In this document: positions 27,990-37,086 of the stretch, piece after piece
Numbering within the stretch: the stretch's first letter is position 1
Layout: every line of letters starts with the position of its first letter
Program-made: the position numbers and the translations under genes
Notes under the pieces: generated by a model
What the model was told of the DNA's origin: nothing
Databases searched by the model: none
The model's input: the letters and a program-made list of their open reading frames with translations, nothing else
NCBI GenBank assembly: GCA_026125895.1
Contig: JAHCKG010000011.1
Location: forward strand, 1-64,000
Source of the DNA: Pseudolabrys sp.
Lineage (GTDB): Bacteria; Pseudomonadota; Alphaproteobacteria; Rhizobiales; Xanthobacteraceae
Reading direction: 5' to 3'
DNA: 64,000 bases

Positions 27990-29198
27990 ATGCTCGCGCC
28001 CGGCACCTTCGCGCTGACGCTGTTGCTGGCGGCGCTGAGCGCCACCGGCCCGCTATCGACAGACCTCTACCTGCCGTCGCTGCCGGCGATCGCCACGGGT
28101 CTGAATTCCGACGCGTCCCACGTTCAGTTCACGATCTCGGCTTTCCTCGTCGGCTTCGCCATCGGTCAGATCGTCTACGGTCCGTTTTCCGATCGGCATG
28201 GCCGCAAGCCACTGCTGCTGCTGTCGATGGGCATTTTTCTCGCCGCCTCGGTGATGTGCGTATTCGCGATGTCGATCGAGATGTTGGTGGTCGCCCGTGT
28301 GCTCCAGGCCTTCGGCGGCGCCGGCGGCGTCGTGCTGTCGCGTGCGGTGGTCCGCGATCTCTACACCGGCGCGCGCGCCGGCCGCGAAATGTCGATCATC
28401 AGTTCGGTCATGGCCTTCGCGCCGGTGCTGGCGCCGATGTTCGGTGGCGTCTTGCAGACGGCCTTCGGCTGGCGCGGCGTGTTTGCGACGCTCGGCCTCA
28501 TCGGCGCCTGCGTCACGCTGGCGACCGTCTTTCTGCTGCCTGAAACGCTGAAGGTCCGCGCCGCCGCCAAGGTGTCGCTCGCCTCGATCTGGGGCTCGTA
28601 CCGTGTCGTTTTCCGCCATGGCGGGTATCGCTCTTATCTGGCGATCTGCACCGCAATCTATGCCGGCCTGCTGGCCTGGCTGACGGGAGCGGCCTTCGTC
28701 CTGCAGGATATCTACGAACTCTCGGCGTTCGAGTTCGGCTTCGTCTTCGCCATCGGCTCGGCCGGCTTTCTGGTCGGCTCGAACATTGGCGCGCGCATTG
28801 TCACGCGTCTTGGCATCGACACGGTGATCGGCATCGGCGCCGCGCTGGCGGCGGTCGGCGGCGCCTGCGTGCTCGTATCGGTGATGCTCGGTTTCAAGTC
28901 GTCGCTGACCATCGTGCTGCCGGTCGCAGTCTATCTCAGCGGTCTCGGCATGGTGCTGCCGCTATCCATCGCCGGCGCCATGACGCCGTTTCCGGAACGC
29001 GCCGGCGCCGCCTCGTCGCTGTTCGGCTTCATTCAGCAGACCACGGCGGCCGTGAGCGGCGCGGTAGTCGGCTTGCTGCTCGGTTATGGCGCGTGGCCCG
29101 TGGCGGTCGCTATGGCGTCGATGGGCCTTGCCACGCTGGCGCTATGGATCGCCACGCGCGGCGTGCGCAAGCGCAACGCCTATGTCCATCGAGACTAG
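27990..29198 (+). CDS. Bcr/CflA family multidrug efflux MFS transporter
   Basis: A 402-aa protein with 12 hydrophobic segments. TM1 begins with LLAALSATGPLSTDLYLPSLP, the Bcr/CflA-type motif with the membrane-embedded acidic residue in STDLYLP. The MFS loop 2-3 motif is GPFSDRHGRKPLLL. A second conserved loop, LSRAVVRDLYTG, and the proline-rich APVLAPMFGG motif C indicate a drug:H+ antiporter. The drug specificity cannot be told. A palindromic repeat directly follows the stop. Confidence 0.92.
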   Translation: MLAPGTFALTLLLAALSATGPLSTDLYLPSLPAIATGLNSDASHVQFTISAFLVGFAIGQIVYGPFSDRHGRKPLLLLSMGIFLAASVMCVFAMSIEMLVVARVLQAFGGAGGVVLSRAVVRDLYTGARAGREMSIISSVMAFAPVLAPMFGGVLQTAFGWRGVFATLGLIGACVTLATVFLLPETLKVRAAAKVSLASIWGSYRVVFRHGGYRSYLAICTAIYAGLLAWLTGAAFVLQDIYELSAFEFGFVFAIGSAGFLVGSNIGARIVTRLGIDTVIGIGAALAAVGGACVLVSVMLGFKSSLTIVLPVAVYLSGLGMVLPLSIAGAMTPFPERAGAASSLFGFIQQTTAAVSGAVVGLLLGYGAWPVAVAMASMGLATLALWIATRGVRKRNAYVHRD

Positions 29199-29247
29199 AG
29201 CGTTTTCGAGCGAAGTGGGTACCGGTTCGCGTGAAGAAAACGCGTCA
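29197..29247. repeat. Interspersed palindrome, GCGTTTTC...GAAAACGC type
   Basis: GCGTTTTC (29200-29207) pairs with GAAAACGC (29236-29243), enclosing a conserved-looking GCGAAGTGGGTACCGGTTCGC core. Such AGCGTTTTCGAGCGAAGTGG elements recur in Hyphomicrobiales genomes as I recall them. It lies between the convergent efflux and PBP1A genes. Confidence 0.65.
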
Positions 29248-29258
29248 AGCGAAGGATC

Positions 29259-31391
29259 CTAACGCCGGCTGCCGAACAGGTTGTTGAGTAGCCAGCCGTC
29301 GAGGCTGCCGCTGCCGTTGGTCTGGCGCTCGGCATTGGCCATCGGCACCGAGCCGGGCGGCACCGGCGCCTGCGACATCGGCACGCCCTGCGACGGCGGC
29401 GGGGGCGGCGCGGTATCGCCGCCGCCGAACAGCCCGCCGAAGAAGCCGGTGGACGGCACGCTCGGCAGACCGGCGACCGGCACGCCCTGATGCGCATCGC
29501 GCATGTAGCGGCTCCAGATCTCGACCGGCAGGCTGCCTCCGGTCACCTTCTTCATCGGCGTGTTGTCATCATTGCCAAGCCAGACGGCGGTGACGAGATG
29601 CGCGGTGTAGCCGACGAACCAGGCGTCGCGGAAATCCTGCGACGTGCCGGTCTTGCCGGCGGCGGGCCAGCCCGGCAGCTCGGCCTTGTGCGCGGTGCCG
29701 ATGGTCAGCGTCTCCTGCATCATCTGGTTCATCATGCCGATGTAGCGGGCATCGACGATGCGGCCGAGCGCCTGACGGTTGCGCACATAGAGCACTTTGC
29801 CGGCCGTGGTGCTGATGCGCTCGATGACATGCGGCATCACCGCATAGCCGCCATTGGCGAAGGTGGCGTAGGCGCCGGTGAGTTCGAGCGGCGACACCTC
29901 CGAGGTGCCGAGCGAAATCGATGCGTTCGGTTCCAGCTTCGAGGAGATGCCGAGCCGGTGCGCGGTGCGGATCACCGCCATCGGCGTGACTTCCATCGTC
30001 AGCCGCACCGACACGGTGTTGAGCGACATGGCGAGCGCGCGCGTCAGTGTCACCGGACCTTGGTACTTGTGCTCGTAGTTCTCCGGCTGCCAGCCCTTGA
30101 TCTTGATTGGCCCATCGACGCGCACCGTGTCCGGTGTCAGGCCGCGCTCCAGCGCCGTCAAATAGACGAAGGGCTTGAAGGCCGAGCCGGGCTGACGCTT
30201 GGCGTCGACCGCGCGGTTGAACTGGCTCTCGGCATAGTCGCGGCCGCCGATCAGCGCGCGCACGGCGCCGTCGGGCGTCATCGACACCAGCGCCGTTTGC
30301 GAGGCGCCACCCTTGTTGGTCTTGGCGAACTCGGCGGCGACGGCCTTCTCGGCGTCCGCCTGCAAGGCGGCGTCGATGGTGGTCTGCACGACGACGTCTT
30401 CCTCGACATGACCGATGGAGTCGTTGACCGCGTCCATCACCCAGTCGGCGACATAGTTGCCGGCGCCGTTGTTCGCCTGCGCGACGATGCGCGGCGGCGC
30501 GGCGATCGCCTGCTTTTCGTTGGCCGCGGAAATGAAGCCGAGTTCGTTCATCGCCGCCAGCACGATGCGCGCGCGCTTCTCCGCGGCGTTGTAGTTGCGC
30601 GTCGGCGCGAGACGCGACGGCGACTTGACGAGACCAGCGAGCAGGGCGGCTTCGGCGACATTGATCTGTTTTGCCGACTTGCCGAAATAGCGCTGCGAGG
30701 CCTGCTCGATGCCGTAGGCGCCGGCGCCGAAATAGACGCGGTTGAGATAGAGCTCGAGGATCTGCGTCTTGGTGAATTTCTGTTCCAGCCAGACCGCGAG
30801 CAACGCTTCCTGCAGCTTGCGCGTCATCGTCCGTTCCTGAGTGAGGAACAGGTTCTTGGCGAGCTGCTGCGTCAGCGTCGAGCCGCCTTGCGCGACGCCG
30901 CGATGCAGGATGTTCGCCACCGCAGCGCGGGCGATGCCCATCGGATCGACGCCGAAGTGATCGTAGAAGCGCCGATCCTCGATGGCGACGAAAGCCTTCG
31001 GCACGTAAGGCGGCATTTCCTTGAGCGACAGCACTTCACCGGCCATGTCGCCGCGGCGCGCGAATTCGCGGCCGGTGACGTCGAGCATGCGGATGGTCGG
31101 CGGACGCTTCGGAATTTCCAGCGACTGGATCGGCGGCAGATGCGCGCCGACATAGGCGACGGTGCCGACGACGCCGACCACGAGCCAGAGCCCTGCGACG
31201 ACGGACCAGTAAGCCAGGCGGCCGATCAGCGAGCGCTTCGGCAGTCGCGACTTGCGGCTTTTCTTTTTCTTCGATGAGGGCCGCCGCGCTCCGCCGCCCG
31301 ACGGCCGGTCGGCAGGCGCTACGCGCACTTCGGGCGATGCATCGAACACCGGCTCGCGGCGTCCGCCCGATTGTCCTCGTCCCGACGCCAT
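29259..31391 (-). CDS. Bifunctional penicillin-binding protein 1A family
   Basis: 710 aa from ATG 31391 (MASGRGQSGG). A basic cytoplasmic leader (SSKKKKSRKSRLPKRSL) precedes one transmembrane segment. The glycosyltransferase family 51 domain follows (AIEDRRFYDHFGVDP with catalytic Glu; GGSTLTQQLAKN; RKLQEALLAVWLE). The transpeptidase domain has SxxK in PGSAFKPF, SLN in MSLNTVSV and KTGTS. The C-terminal tail is Pro/Gly-rich (GGDTAPPPPPSQG). The enzyme polymerises and cross-links peptidoglycan. An upstream in-frame start at 31448 would extend the polar leader. Confidence 0.94.
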   Translation of the reverse strand: MASGRGQSGGRREPVFDASPEVRVAPADRPSGGGARRPSSKKKKSRKSRLPKRSLIGRLAYWSVVAGLWLVVGVVGTVAYVGAHLPPIQSLEIPKRPPTIRMLDVTGREFARRGDMAGEVLSLKEMPPYVPKAFVAIEDRRFYDHFGVDPMGIARAAVANILHRGVAQGGSTLTQQLAKNLFLTQERTMTRKLQEALLAVWLEQKFTKTQILELYLNRVYFGAGAYGIEQASQRYFGKSAKQINVAEAALLAGLVKSPSRLAPTRNYNAAEKRARIVLAAMNELGFISAANEKQAIAAPPRIVAQANNGAGNYVADWVMDAVNDSIGHVEEDVVVQTTIDAALQADAEKAVAAEFAKTNKGGASQTALVSMTPDGAVRALIGGRDYAESQFNRAVDAKRQPGSAFKPFVYLTALERGLTPDTVRVDGPIKIKGWQPENYEHKYQGPVTLTRALAMSLNTVSVRLTMEVTPMAVIRTAHRLGISSKLEPNASISLGTSEVSPLELTGAYATFANGGYAVMPHVIERISTTAGKVLYVRNRQALGRIVDARYIGMMNQMMQETLTIGTAHKAELPGWPAAGKTGTSQDFRDAWFVGYTAHLVTAVWLGNDDNTPMKKVTGGSLPVEIWSRYMRDAHQGVPVAGLPSVPSTGFFGGLFGGGDTAPPPPPSQGVPMSQAPVPPGSVPMANAERQTNGSGSLDGWLLNNLFGSRR

Positions 31392-31966
31392 GACGCGACC
31401 CAAAACGCAAAACCGCCGACGGTCCGGAATGCCCGCCGATCCCCACATCGCGGAAGCTAAGCGGGGCGGTTTAAGGGGCCGTAAAGAGGCTACATTTTCG
31501 CGCGTTTTCGGCGGTTGCAGTTAACGCTCTCTTTGCCATCTAAGCGGCTGGAGCGGCTTCGGTTTCTGAGGAGACGTCATTGATCGCCGGATGAAGGCGG
31601 GGCGGCGCGGACGAGGAGGCCATCGGCGCGCATGGTGCTGATCGCGGTGGCGCCTGCCGGCGCGGCCGTGCGGGCCGTGGGGCATCTCATCTCAAATTCG
31701 CGACGACGTATGGGACATCGCCCACGCCATCGCGGTGCGCGCGTCGCGCTGTCGTTCACGACCGCGGCACGGCGCGCGAGACGAGAAGCCAACCGCGGGT
31801 TGCGCGTCATCGTGTTTGTATCGAAATTTTATCGACGGATTGTCTTTCGCGGCGCGCCGCTGCGTAGAAATTCTCTGTAACGAAAAAACATTGCCGACAT
31901 TTTGGTACCCCCATAAGCTGTTTGTCGATGCCGGGTCGTTTCATCTGATGGATGACACCAATCCCC
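31392..31966. other. Intergenic region between PBP1A and the NMT1-type importer
   Basis: About 575 bases. Open frames occur on both strands but no product is recognisable. A stretch at about 31690-31760 reads DDVWDIAHAIAVRA in one forward frame, which could be a decayed gene fragment. The A+T content rises after about 31810, so the importer promoter probably lies at 31810-31950. Confidence 0.45.
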
Positions 31967-32750
31967 ATGCACGACCTCAAGGTTTCCAATCTTCGCTTTG
32001 GCTATACGACCGAGACGGGCGCGCGCCTCGCCCGTCATCGACGATCTCGACATTTCGCTGAAGGCGAATGAATTCGTCTCGATCATCGGGCCGAGCGGCT
32101 GCGGCAAATCGACCTTGTTTAATATGATCGCGGGACTTCAGGTGCCGGACTCCGGCATGATCAGCCTCGACGACAAGAGCATCGTCGGCCAGACCGGGGC
32201 TGTCACTTACATGATGCAGCGCGACTTCCTGCTGCCGTGGCGCACGGTGCTCGAGAATGTCACGCTCGGGCCGGAGCTTGCCGGCAAGCCGCTGGCGGCG
32301 GCGCGCGCCGATGCCCGCAAGCTTCTGCGCCGGTTCGGCCTGGAAGGTTTCGAGAACGTCTATCCATCGTCTTTGTCGGGCGGAATGCGGCAGCGCGCGG
32401 CGCTATTGCGCACCATCCTCTGCGATCGTCCGATCATCCTGCTCGATGAGCCTTTCGGCGCGCTCGATGCGCTGACGCGTGCTTCGATGCACGAATGGCT
32501 GCTCGGCATCCAGCGCGAATTCCAGTGCGCCATGATCCTGATCACGCACGATCCGGACGAGGCGGTCTATCTGTCGGATCGCATCTATGTCTCGACGCCG
32601 CGGCCGATGCAGATCGCCGGCATCGTCGATATCGATCTCCCGGCCGAGCGTCACCGCGACGTGACGTTGTCGCCGCGATTCGCCGAGCATAAGCGCGAAG
32701 TCCTGTCTCTGCTGCACGCGCTGTCCTCGCCCCCCGAAGCCGTCCACTGA
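31967..32750 (+). pseudogene. ABC importer ATPase (nitrate/sulfonate/taurine type), frameshifted near its start
   Basis: The first 20 codons from ATG 31967 read MHDLKVSNLRFGYTTETGAR, a normal first strand of an ABC ATPase, but that frame stops at 32069-32071. The rest (SPVIDDLDISLKANEFVSII from 32028) continues without stop in the next frame to 32750. Removing one base in the GCGCGC run near 32020-32026 would join the two into a standard protein of about 260 aa. Walker A (GPSGCGKST), signature LSGGMRQRAALLRT and Walker B (IILLDEPFGALD) are intact. A TTG start at 31998 would give a protein lacking strand one. A sequencing error or recent mutation are the two explanations. Confidence 0.75.
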
Positions 32751-32778
32751 GCGGAATGGCAATGCGGGGGGTCGCAAC

Positions 32779-33615
32779 ATGAGCCGGCGCCGACCCACCA
32801 GCGATGTCGCCGCGCCGGCGCTGCTGGCCTTTCTGATCCTGGCTGTCTGGGAAGTGCTCGTGCGCGTTCTCGGCATCCAGACATTCGTGCTGCCGACGCC
32901 GACGCAGATCGTCGCCACGATCTTCAGCGACAGCGCGATGATATTGCGCCATCTCAAGGTGACGTTGTTCGAGATCGCCTGCGGCTATGTCCTGGCGGCG
33001 GCGGTCGGTTTTGCCGTCAGCCTCGCGACGGTCTACTCCGTCGCGTTCCGGCGCGGCGCGCTGCCGCTGATCGTCGCGGCGCAGACCATTCCCGTGATCG
33101 CCATCGCGCCGATTCTCGTCATCTGGTTCGGCTACAACGCCGTGCCGCGCATCATCATCACGGCTTTGGTCGCGTTCTTTCCGCTGACGATCTCCTTCGT
33201 CACCGGCCTGCAATCGGTGACGCCCGATTTCATCGCCTTCTTCCGCTCGCTCAACGCCAGTGAGTTCCAGATCTTTCTGAAGCTGCGGTTGCCGGCCGGG
33301 CTTCCCAACATCTTCGCCGGGCTGAAGGTCGCGACCACGCTGGCGGTCGTCGGCGCCACGATCAGCGAATGGGTCGGGGCCTCCGAAGGCATCGGCTACC
33401 TGATCGCGCAGGACACCGCGCAGATCAACACCACGCGCGTTTTTGCCTCGCTGGTCGTTCTTGGCGCCTTTGGCATGGCGTTTTTCGCTGCGGTTGGCGT
33501 GGCCGAGCGCCTGGCGATGCCGTGGATCTTCGGCAAGCTGGCCTGGCCCGGCCTGCGGCTGCGCACCAAGGACGAGATGACGCGGCCGCCGGTTCGCGCG
33601 AACGAGCAATCCTGA
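32779..33615 (+). CDS. ABC importer permease (SsuC/TauC/ThiX type)
   Basis: A 278-aa inner-membrane protein with about six transmembrane segments and the BPD transmembrane domain. The EAA loop is in FFRSLNASEFQIFLKLRLPAGLPNIFAGLK. QTIPVIAIAPILVIWFG is the typical preceding helix. It would pair with the upstream ATPase and downstream binding protein. It begins 28 bases after the ATPase gene. Confidence 0.9.
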   Translation: MSRRRPTSDVAAPALLAFLILAVWEVLVRVLGIQTFVLPTPTQIVATIFSDSAMILRHLKVTLFEIACGYVLAAAVGFAVSLATVYSVAFRRGALPLIVAAQTIPVIAIAPILVIWFGYNAVPRIIITALVAFFPLTISFVTGLQSVTPDFIAFFRSLNASEFQIFLKLRLPAGLPNIFAGLKVATTLAVVGATISEWVGASEGIGYLIAQDTAQINTTRVFASLVVLGAFGMAFFAAVGVAERLAMPWIFGKLAWPGLRLRTKDEMTRPPVRANEQS

Positions 33616-33645
33616 CTTGACGGTGATGCAACAACGGAGGGGGAC

Positions 33646-34674
33646 ATGAGCGGTTTCGGAAGGACAAGGATCAAGTTGGCTGCGGCGGCGCTGTTCGCCA
33701 TCGCCATGGCCGCGGGCCAGGGCGACGCCCTGGCGCAGGGCAAGACGGCGGTGAAGTTCGGCCTGCTGACGCAGCCGGGCATCTGGGACGCCGGCATCTT
33801 CGGCGCGGTCGATCAGAAGTTCTTCGACGCCGAAGGGCTCGAGGTTTCCTTCGTGTCGCCGGCGACGCCGGCGGACGGCCTCAAGCTGCTCGCCAGCGGC
33901 GGCGTCACTTTTGCCACCGCGCACTCGACGGAAGTCATCACCGCGCGAAGCCGCGACCTGCCGGTCGTCTCGATCGCGACCAACCATCAGTTCGGCACGG
34001 CTGGGATCATGATGCCGGTGACGAGCGGCGTGACGACGATCAAGGGCGTCGAGGGCAAAACGCTCGGCGTGACCGGCATTCCCTTCAACAAGACGATGCT
34101 CGAATACAGCCTGAAGAAGTCGGGCGTGGACGTGGACAAGGTCAAGATCGTCACCGTCGGCTTTACGCCGATGCCGCTCCTCATGAGCGGCCGCATCGAC
34201 GGCCTCGGCGACGCGATCACCTGGTCGGAGCCGGCGATGTACAACATGCAGCTCAAGAAGCCGGCCGACGACAAGACGACCTACAAGTATTTCGCCTTCT
34301 TTGAGAACGGCGTGCCGCGCTACTACACGCTCGGTGTCGTCGCGGACGAGCGCAACCTCGCCAAGGACCCGGAGCTGGCCAAGAAATTCCTGCGGGCCTG
34401 GGCCAAGGGGCAGGCCTGGGCGATCGCCAACCAGAAGGCGGCTGTCGATTCGCTCCGCAAGCGCTACCCGGAACTCAACGAGGCCGAGTCGATCGCCAAT
34501 CTCGCCGAGATCGCGCGCATCACGCAGAGCGACGAGACCAAACAGCATGGCCTCGGTTGGCAGGATCCGGCCTTGTGGGTGAAGCAGGAGGCCTTCATGC
34601 GCGAGGCCGGTCTCATTCCGGCCGCCGTCGATACCAGCAAGGCCGTCACCAACGCCTATCTGCCGGGCAAGTAG
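33646..34674 (+). CDS. NMT1/THI5-like ABC substrate-binding protein
   Basis: A 342-aa periplasmic binding protein. An N-terminal signal (LAAAALFAIAMAAGQGDALAQ) precedes the bilobed NMT1/ThiY-type fold: VKFGLLTQPGIWDAGIFGAVDQKFFDAEGLEV, then LLASGGVTFATAHSTEVITAR and GKTLGVTGIPFNKTMLEYSLKK. The family binds pyrimidine-like, sulfonate or nitrate ligands. Next to an amidohydrolase of the cytosine deaminase/TRZ-ATZ type, a nitrogen-heterocycle ligand is the best guess. An AACGGAGGGGG ribosome site precedes the ATG. Confidence 0.88.
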   Translation: MSGFGRTRIKLAAAALFAIAMAAGQGDALAQGKTAVKFGLLTQPGIWDAGIFGAVDQKFFDAEGLEVSFVSPATPADGLKLLASGGVTFATAHSTEVITARSRDLPVVSIATNHQFGTAGIMMPVTSGVTTIKGVEGKTLGVTGIPFNKTMLEYSLKKSGVDVDKVKIVTVGFTPMPLLMSGRIDGLGDAITWSEPAMYNMQLKKPADDKTTYKYFAFFENGVPRYYTLGVVADERNLAKDPELAKKFLRAWAKGQAWAIANQKAAVDSLRKRYPELNEAESIANLAEIARITQSDETKQHGLGWQDPALWVKQEAFMREAGLIPAAVDTSKAVTNAYLPGK

Positions 34675-34794
34675 TCCGCGCACAGACTGATCCAATACGG
34701 CCCGGTGCTCGCCTCGGCGCGGCGCACCGGGCCGGCTGCGACCATCACTGGCAAAACACCGACACGTCAGAATCAAGTGGAAGGCGACGAAGCA

Positions 34795-36177
34795 ATGAGC
34801 GAAGCCCGGGGGCATTATCTCTTCAAGAACGGCGCGGTGATCACCGTTGATCGCAAGATCGGCACCTTGCCGAAGGCCGATGTTCACGTGAAGGACGGCG
34901 TCATCGTCGCGGTCGGCGAGAATATCGCGGCGCCGGGCGCAGAAGTCATCGACGCCTCCAACGCGATCGTCATGCCGGGCCTGATCGACTCGCACTATCA
35001 CATGTGGAGCACGCTCGGCCGCAACTTCCTGACCGACGGCGGCTACGAATATTTCCAGGCGAAGTGGGCGACGGGCGAACTCTATTCCGCCGAGGACTTC
35101 TACAACAGCGTCTCGCTTGGCCTTGCCGACCTCGCCAATATGGGCGTCACCACCGTGCACAACTGGGCGCACAACAATCGCGGCCCGGCGCACGTCGATG
35201 CCGAACTGCGCGCCCACAAGGAATCGCGGCTGCGCGCCCGCTATTCGATGGGCCATATCGATCGCCTGCCGGCGGACGTCGTCAACACCTATGACGATCT
35301 CGACCGCGTCGAGAAGGAGTGGTTCGCCGACGCCTCGCGCCTCGACGGGCTGGTGCATCTCGGCGCCAATCTCCGGGCCATGGTGCAGAGCGAGCCGGCG
35401 GTGTTCCACAAGGAAATGGAGTTCATGCTCAAGCGCGGCCTGCCGGTGTCGATCCACGCCAGCCAGGGCCGGCCGAATTCCGACGACGCCGTCGATTACG
35501 AGAAGCGCGGCTATCTCGGGCCGAAATTCATGTTCTGCCACTATCTGGCGGCGCGCGATGAAGATCGCGCGGCGATGGCGCGCACCAATACGCCGCTGAG
35601 TTTCTCGATCCATTCGGAATTCCGCCTCGGCGAGCACGGCGACCCGCGGGTTGCGCTGCTCAAGGCGCGCCACGCCGGCGTGACGGTCTCGCTGTCGTCG
35701 GATGCCTCGTCGATCGCGCCGCCGAACATGCTCGAGGCCATGCGTTTTGCCTGGAATGTCTGCATGCCGTGGAAGTTCTCGGAAACCGAGACCTATCCGA
35801 TGCTGGGCTTTGTCGAAACGATCGAGATGGGCACGCTCAACGGCGCCAAGGCGCTCGGACTTGGCGACGTCACCGGATCGCTGACGCCCGGCAAACGGGC
35901 CGACCTGATCGTGATCCGCACCACGGACCTCAATATCGCGCCGCTGGCGCATATCGAGACCACCGTGGTCCAGTCGGCGCAGCCCTCCAACATCGACGCG
36001 GTGATGGTTGACGGCCGCTTCGTCAAGCGGCACGGCAAGCTGATCGGCTTCGACGTGCCGGCGATCGTCGAGCGTGCGCAGAAATCGTCGCTGCGTATCC
36101 GCTCCTCGGCCGGCAAGCCGCTGCTGCCTTGCTGTGACGGCTGCGGCAATCCGGTGTTCCAGGCGACGGCTGTCTAG
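34795..36177 (+). CDS. Amidohydrolase (TRZ/ATZ/cytosine deaminase-like)
   Basis: 460 aa from ATG 34795. The metal-dependent amidohydrolase fold shows N-terminal beta-sandwich strands (LFKNGAVITVDRKIGTLPKA) and the metal pair H67-Y-H69 in DSHYHMW. Further ligands are His in PVSIHAS and FCHYLAA, and the Asp of SLSSDASS. The C-terminal sandwich contains LTPGKRADLIVI. Relatives hydrolyse s-triazines, cytosine or S-adenosylhomocysteine-like amines. A C-terminal PCCDGCG tail with three close cysteines is unusual. It forms an operon with the importer upstream, so it likely acts on the imported compound. Confidence 0.87.
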   Translation: MSEARGHYLFKNGAVITVDRKIGTLPKADVHVKDGVIVAVGENIAAPGAEVIDASNAIVMPGLIDSHYHMWSTLGRNFLTDGGYEYFQAKWATGELYSAEDFYNSVSLGLADLANMGVTTVHNWAHNNRGPAHVDAELRAHKESRLRARYSMGHIDRLPADVVNTYDDLDRVEKEWFADASRLDGLVHLGANLRAMVQSEPAVFHKEMEFMLKRGLPVSIHASQGRPNSDDAVDYEKRGYLGPKFMFCHYLAARDEDRAAMARTNTPLSFSIHSEFRLGEHGDPRVALLKARHAGVTVSLSSDASSIAPPNMLEAMRFAWNVCMPWKFSETETYPMLGFVETIEMGTLNGAKALGLGDVTGSLTPGKRADLIVIRTTDLNIAPLAHIETTVVQSAQPSNIDAVMVDGRFVKRHGKLIGFDVPAIVERAQKSSLRIRSSAGKPLLPCCDGCGNPVFQATAV

Positions 36178-36197
36178 CCCGTTGCCCGCATACACCG

Positions 36198-37040
36198 CTA
36201 CTGCGCCGGCGCCGGCGGCTTGGCCGCCTTCCAGTCGATCCGGTCAGCCTCGATCTCGAGCGTGCCGATGCCGGTCGGCATCTTCAGCCGGCCGGGCGCG
36301 ATCACCGGCGCGCCGCCCACCGGCATGAACCAGATTTCCATGCCCGGGCGGCCGCCGACATATTTCACCAGTACGCTGTCCGGCCGATAGCCGGCGATGG
36401 GGCGCAGCACCACCGCGCAGACCAGCGCCGGGCCGTTATAGCCGCGGTCGAGCTTCAGCTTGTCCATGCGTTTGAACGACAGGTTGAGGTCGTAACGGCG
36501 CTGGCCGTCGAAAACGGGCAGGCTGCGCTCGCAGCGTCCCGGCGACAATGGCGCCTCGCCGTCGGGCGCGGCGATGAGCATGGCGCTCAGCGGATCGGTG
36601 ACGTTGATCTTGTCTTCGTCGCGCACCGGAATGCGCTTGCTCTTGTCGCTCGGCTCTTCCGCCCGCAGCGTCTTGACGCTGCCATTCTCGAGGATCATCT
36701 GCAGGCCGGTGGTTTCGCCGTCGTCGGTGACGTTCGAGGAAAAGAATGTCGGGGTAACATGTCCGCCGTTGATCGTTCCCTGCGTGGCGACGCGGCCTTC
36801 GCCGTTCACCAGAATGCTCATGGCGCCGCTCGCGCGGCCACTGGCCGATGTCTGGTAGGCATGTGCGCTGAGATCCATGGCCCAGGTGATCTGCCCGATC
36901 GGCACGCCCACCATGGAGATCGAGTAATGGATCGTCGCCCGCGTTTCCGGCGGTGGCGAGGCCGCGTTCGCGCCCGGCTGGGCCAGCACGATAACGGCGG
37001 CCATCAGCCCGGATTTGCAGAGTGCCGGAGCCATCATCAT
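36198..37040 (-). CDS. DUF3108 domain periplasmic protein
   Basis: 280 aa from the ATG at 37040 (three consecutive ATGs, 37034-37040). A signal peptide (ALCKSGLMAAVIVLAQPGANAA) is followed by the DUF3108 beta-rich domain: HYSISMVGVPIGQITWAMDL, then DDGETTGLQMILENGSVKTL and MEIWFMPVGGAPVIAPGRLK. DUF3108 proteins are exported proteins of unknown function. It lies downstream of glnD on the same strand, 46 bases away, and may be co-transcribed. It converges with the amidohydrolase gene. Confidence 0.85.
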   Translation of the reverse strand: MMMAPALCKSGLMAAVIVLAQPGANAASPPPETRATIHYSISMVGVPIGQITWAMDLSAHAYQTSASGRASGAMSILVNGEGRVATQGTINGGHVTPTFFSSNVTDDGETTGLQMILENGSVKTLRAEEPSDKSKRIPVRDEDKINVTDPLSAMLIAAPDGEAPLSPGRCERSLPVFDGQRRYDLNLSFKRMDKLKLDRGYNGPALVCAVVLRPIAGYRPDSVLVKYVGGRPGMEIWFMPVGGAPVIAPGRLKMPTGIGTLEIEADRIDWKAAKPPAPAQ

Positions 37041-37086
37041 GGCGAGAATCCAGTCCCGCGTGGTCGTCTGTGCGGCGCGAGCAAAC

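Noticed and set aside
31690-31760. Possible decayed regulator fragment (DDVWDIAHAIAVRA) before the NMT1-type importer
   Set aside because: Too short to assign; no start, no second conserved block. Mentioned only in the spacer note.
32542-36195. A 3.6-kb open frame on the minus strand opposite the importer and amidohydrolase genes
   Set aside because: It is antisense to four genes with clear conserved domains; its translation is a low-complexity Arg/Asp/Gly-rich shadow with no recognisable motif.
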